Below are positions 11,670 through 24,500 of a DNA stretch of 64,000 bases, in pieces. Location: positions 56,473-120,472 of the forward strand of contig JACCGJ010009909.1 of the NCBI GenBank assembly GCA_013407085.1. Direction: 5' to 3'. Made by a program: the position numbers and the translations under genes. Source of the DNA: Atriophallophorus winterbourni. Its lineage: Eukaryota > Platyhelminthes > Trematoda > Plagiorchiida > Microphallidae. The notes under the pieces were generated by a model that saw only the letters and a program-made list of their open reading frames with translations, did not search any database and had not been told where the DNA came from. The first letter of the stretch is position 1. Each line of letters begins with the position of its first letter.

Positions 11670-13159
11670 ATTTAATATACAAACGATAGCGCGCACCGAA
11701 TAACAGACTGTCTGGATCAGTGCATTTAATATCAACATGTCGGAAACGCGTATACATAATTTCAGATCGGGTATAAATCTGTGCAAACCCCCGAAATTTC
11801 GCGTGTTCAGTGATGCCGATGCTATGATATCCATTCAAGCTAATTTCGAAATCTCCAGTGGTAGCTGAGGATGCACTGTTGAACTGGATCACAGTCGACA
11901 GCCACCTCTGTCCATCAATAATACAGGGAATTGAGGTGAGAAAAATCTACATCGGAATAATGCCCGCAAGCTGTTTCTGGTTGCCGCTTATTCGTTGAGT
12001 AAATGTAGCACTAACTTACAAAAGATATGTTCTATGGAAAATTACAAGCTATTCGAATTTTCACCAAGATGTGGAATCAGTATATTAGGTTGAGAAATGA
12101 TTGCATGTGTAGGTCCATACCATCATCATGGAGCACATGTCTGGAGCCACACAAAGTGCCAAACAACATGAAGGAAAGGCAGATAAGTAGACGCGTAAAA
12201 ATGAAAACAGGCAAGCGATATATGCAAATGCGCAAAAACAGCATCTTTTGGTAGTTTCACTGCATGTACAATGATATGTCTGCAAAAATAATGAGGTACA
12301 TAATAAGCTAAGTTGGCGAAACTGACTTCGGTTTGCAGCAAAATAAGGTTTCCCACCAAATACTAGACGATCTTTTGAGCCGCATCTAGCTAAAAAACGA
12401 ATGCGTCCCACTTAGCATAGGGACACGGTTTCTTCACCCCAGCGGCCACCCAGTTTCTCCCAGCCTCCGCAAATAAGGTGCAGTACGGTAACTGGTGATG
12501 AGGCATTCTTGAACGTGTCCCAACCATCTCAAAAGGGTATTCGTATTCCACTCAGCACAAGGCCTATTCGTTTTACACCCGCTTGCATACACCTATATGT
12601 GCATCGCGAGGCTGCCACCGAATGCGAACAAACAAACGCAGGCAACGGATGTCAAAAACAGGCCCCGATCGTTATCAGAACGACAGTGGCGAAAGGATGC
12701 TTAGTTTATACTTTGATCAAAGATTATATCCGGACAGCATTAGTATCCAACAGTGCTTCATCAGGAACTCTTCTTTTTGATGGCTTCTTGCATGAAATTT
12801 GACCTTACTGTTACTAGCTACTCGTGGAAAGATTATGTGCGGAAATTCCGCACTGTTGAGGTTTCTGTCAAGAAGCGTATAACGTGTTAGTTCGCGAAAA
12901 ACTCTCGATTCCTAGAACGATTCGAATGCAGCTCAATGTGGACAACTTTTGACACCCCGGTAACCATGGAGAACAATGCTAATTTTGTTCGTATTTTTCG
13001 AGTATCCATGAGTAATTAAACGGAATACAGTCATAGTATAAATAGCCATCTCGAATAGTTGAGGGATGATTTTGCATGTAACCTAAAACACGGGGATTTA
13101 GTGAATTCTCTTCATGTTACCAACAAATGTATGTATGTATGAAATCTTATTCTAGGGCC
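11670..13159. other. intergenic region, nothing recognised
   Basis: No coding domain, RNA gene or repeat was recognised. A short ATGT tandem tract lies near 13125-13140. Confidence 0.4.
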
Positions 13160-13300
13160 AGGTGTCGGCGGTGGGTTAAGATAATGTCAGGTCACCCAGA
13201 CCAAAACAGAAAGGGAAAGGAGGTAACAGCAGTGAAACACCAGTGAGTTTTCAAACGTAGGCCATTTTCCGCATCGAAACACTTCAACACAGTGTTACAA
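13160..13300 (+). repeat. R2 repeat, partial copy a
   Basis: Contains GTGGGTTAAGATAATGTCAG followed by a CCCAGACC segment and a GCAGTGAAACACCAGTG segment, all matching the fuller copies at 13745 and 14805. Confidence 0.6.
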
Positions 13301-13574
13301 ACGCAGAATTTCCGTCGACGCAGGGTCACGATCTAGAACATCGCTCATTGGAGAGATGACCATCAGGCAATGCAACAGGCTTTATAGTATGTTGCACTTA
13401 AAGTCTTCAGTGCTTTGCAACTAACAATTGAAAAGTACTTATTCAGGTCCGGAGCTGATCCATTAAAAAGCCCAGTCCGTCGTTTACACTGACGGTTGTT
13501 AAAGCCCCGATCTTACGAGGATGTGAAACTAGTCAAATATTTAGGATTGCACTAAACGAAACTACAAGACAGGG

Positions 13575-13744
13575 TCCGTGTAATGTGCCACACAGTCATC
13601 GATTGCACATGGACTGAGATAGTGTCAGGTTACCTAGGTCTTGAAAACGTAATAAAGTGAAAATGTTATTGAGAATCCAACGTGTTTCCACACACAGCGG
13701 ATAATCAATTTCGTACGATGTTGCTTGCGCAGCAAATATAGTAT
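13575..13744 (+). repeat. R2 repeat copy b, head-to-tail with copy c
   Basis: Shares the order CACAGTC-N3-GATTGCACATG, AGATAGTGTCAGGTTACCTAG and a CGTGTTTCCACA segment with the other copies. It abuts copy c directly, making a dimer. Confidence 0.7.
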
Positions 13745-13990
13745 GGTATGAAATCACAAGCCTGATACAGGCAAAGTGCCGCGAGGTCACAGACTGCCCG
13801 TGGGTTAAGATACTGTCAGGTTGTGCAGGCCTAGACAGATATGAGGAATAACAAAGAACATGAAATGGTAGTGAGACTCCAATGTGTTTCAGCATGCGGT
13901 TTATTACCTCTGGCCAATCAATTTAGCACGATGTTAGCCGCACAGCACAAAGTACTGCACGATTGCGCAGCAAATAATTACAGCATGATT
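13745..13990 (+). repeat. R2 repeat copy c (near full length)
   Basis: Starts TATGAAATCACAAGCCTGAT and runs through GTCACAGACTGCCCGTGGG, ACTGTCAGGTTGTGCAGGCC, a CAGCATGC segment and AATTTAGCACGATGTTAGCC to a CGCAGC end. It is the reference copy of an unclassified repeat of about 230 bp. No reading frame or Pol III box was recognised. Confidence 0.75.
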
Positions 13991-14099
13991 GCACATCAGC
14001 CTGCAATTCACTTTAGCTACCTGTTTATACCAGGCCAGGTTACTTTGATCTTTATTTGGCTCAAAACTTGTACTGCATGACGAAGATGATAGCTTTTAT

Positions 14100-14386
14100 G
14101 GTTAAGATGATTCTTCACACGATACTTCTTACAAGTTTTATCATTTATTCAGAAGAAAAGTAGACATAAAAGAGCAAGGTGTGTAAGTAATGGGGATGTC
14201 AGCACCACAACATATCAGAATGAAGCTTTGAAGCTATTGTTTGACAGGGTTCCTACTACGGAAATCACCATGTAATTTAGTGTTGAAACATCATGGCGCG
14301 TTTTACAAACCCTATCAAACAGTGGCTGTTAAGTCCTACTTTTGAGTGTTACAAGACTCACTGAGTCTAATCTTAATTGTCTCCTC
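14100..14386. other. unique sequence leading into motif M copy 2
   Basis: No homology was recognised except that the last 60 bases (TTACAAGACTCACTGAG...) recur before motif M copy 3 at 14583. Confidence 0.4.
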
Positions 14387-14457
14387 CTGATGAGGGCAAA
14401 CAGCTAGAAACCGATCGTGGTAAGTGTGGGAGATGTGAGCAACACATTACGTCGGTC
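14387..14457 (+). repeat. motif M copy 2, hammerhead-like arrangement
   Basis: CTGATGA (14387-14393) and GAAA (14407-14410) are followed by CCGA, the M hairpin at 14431-14450, and TCGGTC (14452-14457). CCGA can pair with TCGG as hammerhead stem III, with cleavage after GTC. Stem I and the closing pair of stem II do not form, so activity is doubtful. Confidence 0.5.
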
Positions 14458-14608
14458 ATGATGTGCACCTTGAGATTCTAACCAGGAATCGCTATGTGGT
14501 TTTGTTTGAACAACGCGGTTTGTTGTACGAACCATTTATCAGTGGATACAAAGTCTAACTTTGTTTACCAATTTTCCGCTATTACAAGGCTCAATGAACC
14601 CAACGTAC

Positions 14609-14680
14609 CTGATGACGGCAAGCAGCAAGAAATCGGCTGTGATGTGCACGTTCAGGGGGCGAGGAACACATTACAGATGG
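14609..14680 (+). repeat. motif M copy 3 (degenerate)
   Basis: CTGATGACGGCAAGCAGC, then GAAATCGG, GTGATGTGCACG and a decayed core GGAACACATTAC. It is collinear with copy 2, about 220 bases upstream, with changes in the hairpin. Confidence 0.5.
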
Positions 14681-14804
14681 ATATTTTTGTTGCACAAACG
14701 GGGAACGAAATTTTCTAATGTGAAAGAATAACCGAAGTTCATCCTATTTTGCTTTAATGATTGGCCACTACAAACGAGTTAAGGCATGTCGAAGTTATAA
14801 GTTA

Positions 14805-15035
14805 TGTATGAAATCACAAGTCTGATCCAGGCAAAGTGCCGTACAGTCAAAAACTGCACGTGGGCTAAGGTACAGTCGGGTTGCCCAGGCCTAGGTAGAT
14901 TTTGGGAAGGAAGATAGCAACGGCAGTGAGACTCTAGCGTGTATTCGCATGCAGCTCACTACCGGTGGCAAATTAATTTAGCACGGCGTTAGCTGCGCAG
15001 CATGGAAGTGCTGTGCGATTGCGTATCCGTGAGAT
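14805..15035 (+). repeat. R2 repeat copy d
   Basis: Same order as copy c: TATGAAATCACAAGTCTGAT, CAGTCAAAAACTGCACGTGG, CAGTCGGGTTGCCCAGGCCT, a GCATGCAGCTCACTACC segment and TTAGCTGCGCAGC. Confidence 0.75.
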
Positions 15036-15217
15036 ACAGATGAATATCCAAGTCCGCTAAGGCAAGTAGATCAAAACATGGAAACATCTGCATTAAATCA
15101 AACACGTGAAACAGACGTTACATATAATCTATGTTTAGCAATGAATAAATACACAAACTATACAAGTGATTCAACGGCCATTGATCGCAATAAACGGTAT
15201 CGGAGATTGTTGGGCGT

Positions 15218-15598
15218 CTACGAGATTGACATATTTATATCTTGGTTTTCCGCTAGTGGAACGATGGATTGTGAACTGGCATCCATCGGCGCGTCATCCT
15301 CCTTGTCAAGATTGGATAATAACTTGGCGGTCGGCAAGGCATCACTGCCTAGGGCCACAGTTCCCGGTTGGACGTGATACGTTTTACCGGTCGTTCCCGA
15401 GTTACACAGATTGCGATAGGCTTCGCCGGCATCCGCAAGGAACATGGCCGCCACCTCTTCGGGAACTTGATCCAAAGGAAGTCCGATGTATTCCTCACCG
15501 GTCGCGGGTACAGTGCTCCTGTCTAAATCAGCGAAGTACGGATGAAGGAGAGCATCACGCGCGGTTATACGTCGAGCTGGTTCGTAGATAAGCATGGC
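15218..15598 (-). CDS. CDK1: CDK exon 6: C-lobe end and novel tail
   Basis: Begins [20 protein letters not shown] and YFADLD, which closes the kinase fold, then continues about 100 residues rich in Ala, Asp, Glu and Ser to a TAG at 15220-15218. No known domain is recognised in the tail. Confidence 0.9.
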   Translation of the reverse strand, partial: AMLIYEPARRITARDALLHPYFADLDRSTVPATGEEYIGLPLDQVPEEVAAMFLADAGEAYRNLCNSGTTGKTYHVQPGTVALGSDALPTAKLLSNLDKEDDAPMDASSQSIVPLAENQDINMSIS

Positions 15599-18500
15599 CT
15601 GAAATAGTGAAAAATCAGGTTTTTGAAAGTTGAATCTACGCTAAATGCATCAACGTGCTTGGAAATCGGAGCCACCGTAAATGGTTCAGGAAGTGAGAAA
15701 CCATTTGATGATGGGTTTTGGTAAAGAATTTTGCGCGTAGAGCTTTACGTTATGTGGACACCTGCAGTGGAGATTCCAAAGTATTAACTGTCGTTATATC
15801 CCATTGAGGATGTTGTTTCCATTCCTATTTTTGTTATTCGTAGCGCATGTTGAAGTAACCAGATTTGCGCTCGCATTTCTGTAGCAATGGGAGCGTTTCG
15901 AAACTTGGTTCATCTGTGGATTCAGGAAGGTTTGTCTATGAATCTCAATGACCGTTGCTAAGGCAACAATGCGAGTGGTTTTGCTGTACGGATGTAAAAA
16001 TTGGACTGAGAAAGAGTAGGTGATTTTTAATCACAACTACTACCAATGTTTACCCGAAAGAGTGGCTAGAACATGCCTTACCTTGACAAACAAGTTATCT
16101 TTTCTGGGAGCGGTTCACCTCTGGTTGGATTTAGCGCATTCTTCTTCGCAGTGACTTTTGAGTGCTGTGTATTAACAATGTGCAACTAACACCGTGCTAA
16201 ATTGATTTGCCGCCGGCACTTAGCAGCGTACGGAAACACGCTTGAGTCTCACTGCCATTTCTAGTTGTACTTTCATTCTCATATCAGTCATGGCAACCTG
16301 ACAGCATTTTACCCCATGACTGTGCGGCAATTTGCTTGGATCGGGCTGGTGATTTATACATACATATATGCGTTTACAGAACTTGATTGAATATATGCTT
16401 CGTTAGAGCTGTAGGCACCTGACGCCTGTACTTCTGCTAAGACATCCGCACACTCCGCATCTTCTCAAATCTCACCCTACCTTATCTTACCAAGATTTCA
16501 TTGCGTGACGGTCTTATAACAGTTAAGTATTCGATACTTTCTATTGATGCAGCGTCGAAGATGACAGATTCGTTTGGTGGAATAGCAATTTTTATACCTC
16601 TTAGCACATAATTTGATGACTACAGATGAACATACTCGCAATGCTGGAGGAATAGGAAATGTTGAAAACGGGGTCAGCAGCTTGTTGATACTGAACTTAC
16701 GACAAGATATAAATCGGTCATTTTGATACCGCTAGCTGCTTAGTGGAAGGCAGGAGGCGAGCAAAAAAAGATTCACATAACAGGATGTACTCCATGAAGT
16801 AAGATCACAATAAGATGCGAAAACGAACCTGTAGCAAGTTCAATCCTTCGGGACTAAAAGCACTGGTGATGTTTTCGTTCTCACTTAGCTTACAGTCACG
16901 CCACATGGGGAAACCTTTATTCTTATAGTCCGGCAGAGTTGTCACCCCGGGCCATACCTCTTCAGAAGGCGTTCCGAGGAGGCGGAAAATGCGAAACAGT
17001 TGATCAATTTCCGAATCGCCACGAAATAGCGCCTCCTTGGTTGCAACCTCGGCAAATATGCAACCCATAGACCATACATCCACAGCACACGAGTAGCGCT
17101 GAGCACCGAGAAGAATTTCTGGGGCACGATACCATAAAGTTACAACCTAGAACAGAGAATCGGTGTAATGGCCAAAAGCAAGTAGAATTGAAAATGGGTC
17201 AACAAATATTAGTGTTGGAAAGTGTTTAAGACCAATCAATCACTGCCATGAAAACGAAAACTAAACGGCTCTAGGCGATTGCGTTCAAATTTCATTAGCA
17301 CAGTAAATTAGTGATGTTGTGACGAAGTGCTAAGCTTGGATGGACTATGTTCTTGGATAAATGAAAGATAAAATAGATGCTGCTGAATTTATACACTAAT
17401 AAATTTCCCATTAATCAGCGTATTAATTTAATCACGGCGAAATGTTCATTTTTCTATACGGAGACACAAAGCAATGTTGTGATACCACATACGAGAGAGG
17501 ATACTAATCGCATGCGTGATTTTACCCCCCCTCATTGAATTGAGTTGAACGTCGAGGTAGTTTCGGATAAGGGCGCGAGAACACATAAGCACTGAGCCAC
17601 AAAGTAAAAAAATCGATAAATGTCACACGAGTTTCTCCATGTGACCATTTATAAAGACCGACAGGGTTATATGCGGAAAATGGGAAGCGCCAAAGCGCAA
17701 GCTGACGTGCACTTTACTGAGTTAATGATTGATGCGGCGTTGTACCCCGTAGCGCCAAGTGCGCATGGAGACCGTTTTTCCTGTCGATACGATTGGTCAT
17801 AAGTAAAATGACAGATTATAGGAATGAATGGAGGCACAACGCTAATAGTTCGCGGTACAGCGTGGGTGATTGATCGATCTAGAATGAGTGTTTAATTGGT
17901 GTTTACTACGATCGATGGAAGCAAAGAGTATGTTATCACCATCAAAAATTCCTATTACCAATTCCCCAGAAATCAGTAACGATAAACCATTATCACTGCT
18001 GGTTAATGTTATCAGTACTGTTGTATCTCCGGAGACTGAAGAAAACGGAACCCCGAAACGAGAACATAAAAACATTGAACGAATTGCCAATATGACGGCA
18101 GAACTGTTATTATTCTGTATTTTGTGAAACTAACACTTATCGTGTATCGGTCTGCGTTTCGGGTTTAGATTTGTTGCTGATGCGCTTTTAATACAACAGA
18201 AATCATAGTAGGGCGAATTGAAGACTAATAGTCTCCAGTGATGATCACAACCAGTGGGTATCCGGACTTTCCGTCGATACGTCTCAAATAAGTTACATCA
18301 TTTTCGAATTGTTTTTTTCGATTAGAATTAAACGACTTGTTAAACCTAGACCGAGACAAAACGCGTTACGAAACGAATATAGGTTAGACAGGCTGGTGTC
18401 CCCGCGATCAGATATCGCAATGGCTAGTTACGCTTCAGGATATGTCCCGAAACCGTGTTCAATGGCGGTCTTGCACTAAGCATCTTCTTTGAGTGTTTGC

Positions 18501-21500
18501 TTAACCTTGTATGTTGTCAAGCGGAGTGACGAGAAAAGCTTTTTATGATGCATGACAGTGAAAGCCGCAAGGAAGCTGCCGTGCTGATGTTGCTCTACTC
18601 GTTCACGAAACTTGTTTGAATGTATGTTCCATTCGAGGTGTAGGCACCTCTCCCCAGTTTGTTTGTGCTTACTCTTCTATAGAATCCGTAGCAATTTAAG
18701 TCCCATTCTTCCTTATCTTTTAGGATTTTACTTTTTCATGGTTGTGTGGCAGTTAAGCATTCGGTACGCGCTACCGGTGCAATGCTCTCTGTGATGATGA
18801 TGGAATGCTGTTTGTTCGTAGATATCTTTCAGTACACTGTTGCGATTTGCCATGACATCAGACATCTTTAATCTAGGTGGACATATGAATGCTCCACGGT
18901 CGCCTAGCTGTTCCTGAGCCACAACGCGGTGGTGCATTCAACATACATGCACGCCGCGCACTGTTTATTAGTAGCACACTTTATACGCATAAAAAGCGCT
19001 GGTATGCAAAATATTGTGCTGCACATTGCTACCGAGTCGGCATGTGGTAAGCCCCACGGATCTCCCGTAATACTCATTAACTTCAAGAGAGTCCCAGGAT
19101 TTCTCCCCTCATATCTATGTAGGCCTGGGCCACCTGACAGTATCTTAGCCCATGTGCAGTCTCTGACTGTGCGGCATGTGGCCGAGATCAGGCTTGTACT
19201 TTCATAACATACTAGGATTCTTACCGGTTGGTCAGAAAAAACTCAAGAGTATCATTTGATCAGACAAGCGGTGACTAAAAATTAAGGATGTTGAAATAGC
19301 CAATAATATGGTCAACGTCCAAAAGTTGTTTCGACTAAATTGATCAAGGCTTAAATATACTAGGCTCAGTGAGACGATCACAGACAGCAAGTGTACTTCA
19401 ATCACCAACAAAGAAAGTCGCGATCGAAGCGATATTTTCGCGACGAAGTGAGGCAATCAGTTGCGATTAACCAATTACTTTCAGATACTCAAATAGCCTC
19501 TGACAACCAAGTCCATCTTTTGGCCTGCACGAGTGGCTCTCCGAGCCCGGTGGAACTGCTTCTACCAACTGGAGAAGGTGCGAGAGCGAGTGACTGGCGC
19601 CTGAAAATCAGTTTGCTTTCGGGAGATGGAACTTGTTAGCCTGGGAGGGCATTTCATCTAAGGGAAGGAAAACCCTGATTTTAAAACTCCGCTGCTTTGC
19701 GGGATACCCGATCGCGGGAAAGGCTTCGGGAGAAAACCCTGAGGAAAAATCTAGAGCAGAGTGTCGTAGACGGTTAGTTGGTGCACACAACCTTTTTCTG
19801 GCAACACCATGCCGCCTTGCAGGTCGCACTTGGTCGTGCAAAGGCTAGCGAAGCTGACTCAAACAAACGCCGATTGGTGCTGGGGGCGCCGCTTTGTACC
19901 CAAATTCCAGAGGTAGTGAGATGCATGCGCTTGCAACAATAGGCAGAACTCGGACGTTGGGTGTCAGATGCAGGTCAAAGCAGCAGGTCACATATTAGCA
20001 CATACTGTGCTTTGGTGTTTGCTCTCAACCGGCTCAGGTTGAAAAGCTTGCCATCACTTCGTGTGCGAAGTCAAATGCCTTTTGTTCTGAAGCGGAGGAA
20101 ATAAAATACCGAACAGCGTGGGAGTAAGAGCACAGCCTTGTTTGACGCCTCGGCGAATTTCAAAGGCTTCTGAACTGAAACCGTTAAAACGGACTGAGCC
20201 ATTCATGGCTGAGTGGAACAAATAACAAGTTTGAGGAATCTTGGGGCGCAACCTATCAGATCAGGCATTTTAAAATACTCTCCCTGCTGACGTAGTCGAA
20301 TGCCTTCATTAAATCAAAAACAGCGTATAATGGCATACGCTGTTCCGGGCACTTTTTTGAAATTGTCTCAGAGAGAAGATAATGTCAACGGTTGATCTTG
20401 TGTTGGTGGTCCAGGTTTCACTGCAGTACAGTAAAGCATTTACTACGCACGCGCTGTATACCACATTGAGATTCGGAGGAAATTCTATCAGCTAAAACTT
20501 ATAGCCGGAACTGTAAGACTTTAGCAAACAATTTGCCTACAACATTCAGAAGGGAGATTCCTTTGTAATTGTTGCAGTCGCCTCTATCACCTATATTCTT
20601 AAATAGCGTGACGAACTTTGTGTCTCGCATCTCTTGTGGGACAAACTCCTGCAAGCAAATGCCGAAGAGGCTGTAGTAACGCTATTCTACAGCATTTGAT
20701 GAGCTCGGGTGGGATTCCGTCGTGACCAGAGGCATTCCCATTCGCTAATCGGTCTATTGCCTTATGATCTAAGCAAGAGTAGGGGGGTATCTAAATGTTC
20801 AATGGTTGGCAACCGCTTATTTTCAAATACATGCGGTAAAACCATACTGTCCTAAAGTAGAGCAAAGAGAAGTGCTCTAGCCATCTTTCCATCCCCCGAC
20901 AATCGGGTTACCAGATACATGTTTAATGGGAGCCGTTTTAAATTTGTTTGGGCCAATGGCTCTCTTGATTTCATCATACATACCGTGAAAATTTCCAGTA
21001 TCCGCAGCTTTTTGGATACTGAGGCTAATTTCAGTCCAGTAGTCATTTGCACATCGTCTTGCATTCTCTTGGACCTTATCTTTAGCTGCTCTTAGAAGTC
21101 GTAAGTTTTCATCTGTTGGCATAACTTTGAACTTCAAGAATACTGACCGTTTCTAATCCAACACAGCAGTCATCTCAGAAGCTTTTGCTTCGAAGCAGTC
21201 ACTCGTTCGAGTTTTCTTTGGACCGTAAGTGGAAAGTGCGACTCGGTATGTGCAGGTTTTAGCGATTCCCAGTTTTCTGAAGCCGATTCGAGTGGGGTTG
21301 TCTTGTTGAACTCGGATGTGAAAGCTTTTGCAAATCGCGAAGCTAGATTAGGTTCGCACATGCGAGTGACGTCTAACCTTGGCTTAGCAGACAATTTGAT
21401 GTGGTGAAACTTCAGTTTTGCACAGACCAGTGAATGATCCGTGTCGCAGTCTGCGCATTGATATGATCTGGTTAGGAATACGCTTCCTATGTTAATGCGC

Positions 21501-24500
21501 CTAACAAAAATAAGATCAAGCTGATGCAAATGCTTAGACCGAGGATGTTTCCAAGAGACTTTATGCTGTGGGTTTGTTTGAAAGAAAGTGTTACTGACAA
21601 ACTGAATTGTGTGTACATTTATAAAAGGCGTTTTCTATTTTCATTGGATTTACCTACTCCGAATCTTACGAGACAGTTTTGCCAAGACTCGTAATCTGAA
21701 CTAACTCTGGCACTGAAGTCGCCCAATACCACTACAGTTTTTGTGGCGCGATTTTGAGGACTGTAGTGAGGTTATGATAAAAAGACTCTTTTTCAGCAGG
21801 TGTATAAACGTTGACCAACGTAAGGGTACCAGTAACGCACTTCAGATTTAGAGTATAAATCCGTTGGCTTCGGCTACTCCTCGGTGTTGATGCTTTTAGT
21901 AGGCTGTTTCGCACGGCAAACCCAACTCCATGCAGTCGAGGCTCATCAGAACCCCCACCTTTCTGTTAGCATACCACTCTCGTACTCGCGTCTCTTGCAG
22001 AGCAGCCACGTCGACCTTCAGCCTTTTTAGCTCATTGTTAATTACAGCTGATTTTCTTACGACTCTGATATTCGAAACGTCGTTATCAATTCACGGAATC
22101 ATGAACCGGACGTTCCAGGTTCCCAGTTTCAGAGCTGATTTTTGTTGTTTAGTAATTCGTTTCGCTGGTGCGGACAATTACAGTCTGCTTGTCGTTTGAT
22201 TCCCATTCATCACGCATCCAATGAGGATAGCAGACCGTGGCCAGACAGCACCTTATTGACAGAGGGCTGCTAAGTATGAGACAGACGGTAGGCATCCAAT
22301 GAGACCTGAAAATCGCTCCCACCGTCGGAAGCAGCCCCAGGCGCTGAGCTCTACGCCAGTGGAGCCATAGCTTTTAACCGGTATCTGCTGCTTCCCGTGT
22401 AATTATCCATAGAAGCGGAATAGAGTGTCCACTCCATTGGTGCGTTGAGATGTACGCCAGGGCAGTTCAATACGGAGAACTAGCTGTTGCCCATGCAGCA
22501 AGTGCTCCTTTTCCACGGCACCACCGGAACCAAAAGAACCGCTAGGCTGATACGTTTGGACAACGATGTTGTCGCAGGAGTTGGTAGGGTGAAGTTGAAT
22601 ACAACTTCGGACTGCCTAACGGGACTCCGGCAGCGGAATACTCCTCGAGGTTGACTCCTGTAGCCACAAGGCAGTGGAGGTTTGAACATATTTCCAGCAC
22701 TGTAATTCTACCATTTTGAATGCATCACGGTGTACAATAAGTGAACAATCTTGCTTACTTACATAGTTGTATCAAGAGTAGCGCGTGTCTAAATGAAGAG
22801 ATTTCGGCCAGCACTTTTAGACCAACGGTAGCGTCAAAGGTTTGTGTAAGAACAAAAGCGATAGGGAGAAATTTATTATCATCATGAAAAGCATTACACT
22901 GGAAGCAAGTACCGACTGCTTAATTGTCCTACAATGTTGATACGTTAAAGCCGTAAAAAGATGAAAAATGGCGGGACAAAATCTGCTGATACAGATACAC
23001 TTGGATGCGGTGTCTACACCTCGAATCCGACACTCATTCAATCCCGTGCTCTGAACGAGTAGAGCGAGATCAGCATAACAGATCCTTGCAGCTTTGACTG
23101 CCACACATCATGAAGAAACTTTCCTCACCACTCCACTAGTCAGCATACAAGAAAAATCAAACACTTCAAGATGCCTCAAGACCGCTATGAAACACGATTT
23201 TAAATCATTTCACGAGGAGTACGAAGCTACTGCGAATTCTGAACTTTTGGACCACTATATGAGAGACGGGTCACCCGGACTGCAGCCAGTGTAACAGTGT
23301 AATAATAGCATTTATCTGATTGAATCAGGTCTGGTCACCCTTAGAACAACGCTATCCCGATTTAACGATGAAACAAAACCGTACTAGGAAAGGATTATTT
23401 TTGTTGTTCACAATACGCGAGTAACCAGAGAATTCGATACATGTATTTAATTTCTTAGTATCTTCGTTTCATATCAGTACAGCGAAACCGCATAAACGGT
23501 TGCCTCTTGAATTGTCCTTCGGAGACATGCCTCTTTGATGCCACAGATTACTAAAGTTAGGAAATGCTACCGCAGCTCTGGAAATTCCAGCTGAAATCTT
23601 TTCATGTAAAGACGCGTTACTAGTAATTCAACCACCCAAATAATTAAAACAGTCTACAGTCGCAAATTTCTCATTGTTGAAGCTTAGCACAATTTCTGTC
23701 TACGGGTGCAAAGCGCATACCGAAATATGGTACGATACTATAGTCAGTCTAATATAGCTTGAACATCCGTGTAGGAATCTAAGGCGACTGTGCCATCAGT
23801 ATAACCGAAATCACAAAGGTTTCTAATCGCAGCCATTCTGGATGCCCGGTGTAGGGATGCTTTTATTGTAGCATGAATCGAAGAATTAAGACGTTAAACA
23901 TTCTTCTCGGATACCACTAACCGTATGAAAGTTGGCCGACAAAGTATCGTACACTATAACGCACCCAGAACTATAGAAGTAAGCAGCTTGAAATGTTTGC
24001 ACTTCTGTATGAAAATCTTTGTGTGCGTTCCTATCAGCTGAAGATAGGGAACCCTTAGAATCGTGAAATCATCGCTACAGCTGGCTGTTTATAAGTGCGG
24101 CGATTTTCTAAGGATTGCCAAAAAGTGAATCCGCGATCGTTAAATCTTTTGTCGGGACGAAATCCTGAATGCATTTTGCGAATAAATGATTCCGTTTTAC
24201 GTGAGGCGCAGGAAACACATTGAAGAAAGAAGACGAGTATGGTCGGGTTAGTTACCTTAAAGCATTTCACTGACTCAATGTAGAGCTTTATTTCCGCTTC
24301 GTTTGAAGGCTTCAAATCAATCGACAAGGGTTTACAACAAGGAGTGGAAAGTAACAGGTCAACTGTTGTTAGCCCATTCAATTGTCCACGAAAATGTTGG
24401 GCCACCTAGGTGAGCGGTGAAGTTATTCCTTTGTGATTGCCTCGTTGGCTCTAATGGTATAAGAACATGTCATAGGGCATTACCTGAATAGTTGACTTAA

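Larger units (their letters stand above)
15599..16828 (-). other. CDK intron 5
   Basis: Intron of 1.23 kb containing an R2 copy (antisense to the window) and an R1 fragment; the remainder is unrecognised. Confidence 0.6.

Noticed and set aside
17888..18127. Small reading frame in CDK intron 4 as a nested gene
   Set aside because: No recognised domain and no match elsewhere; length is within chance for this AT content.
24441..24480. tRNA-like start (GGCTCTAATGGTATAAGA resembles an A box)
   Set aside because: No B box, anticodon arm or acceptor stem follows at the right distance.
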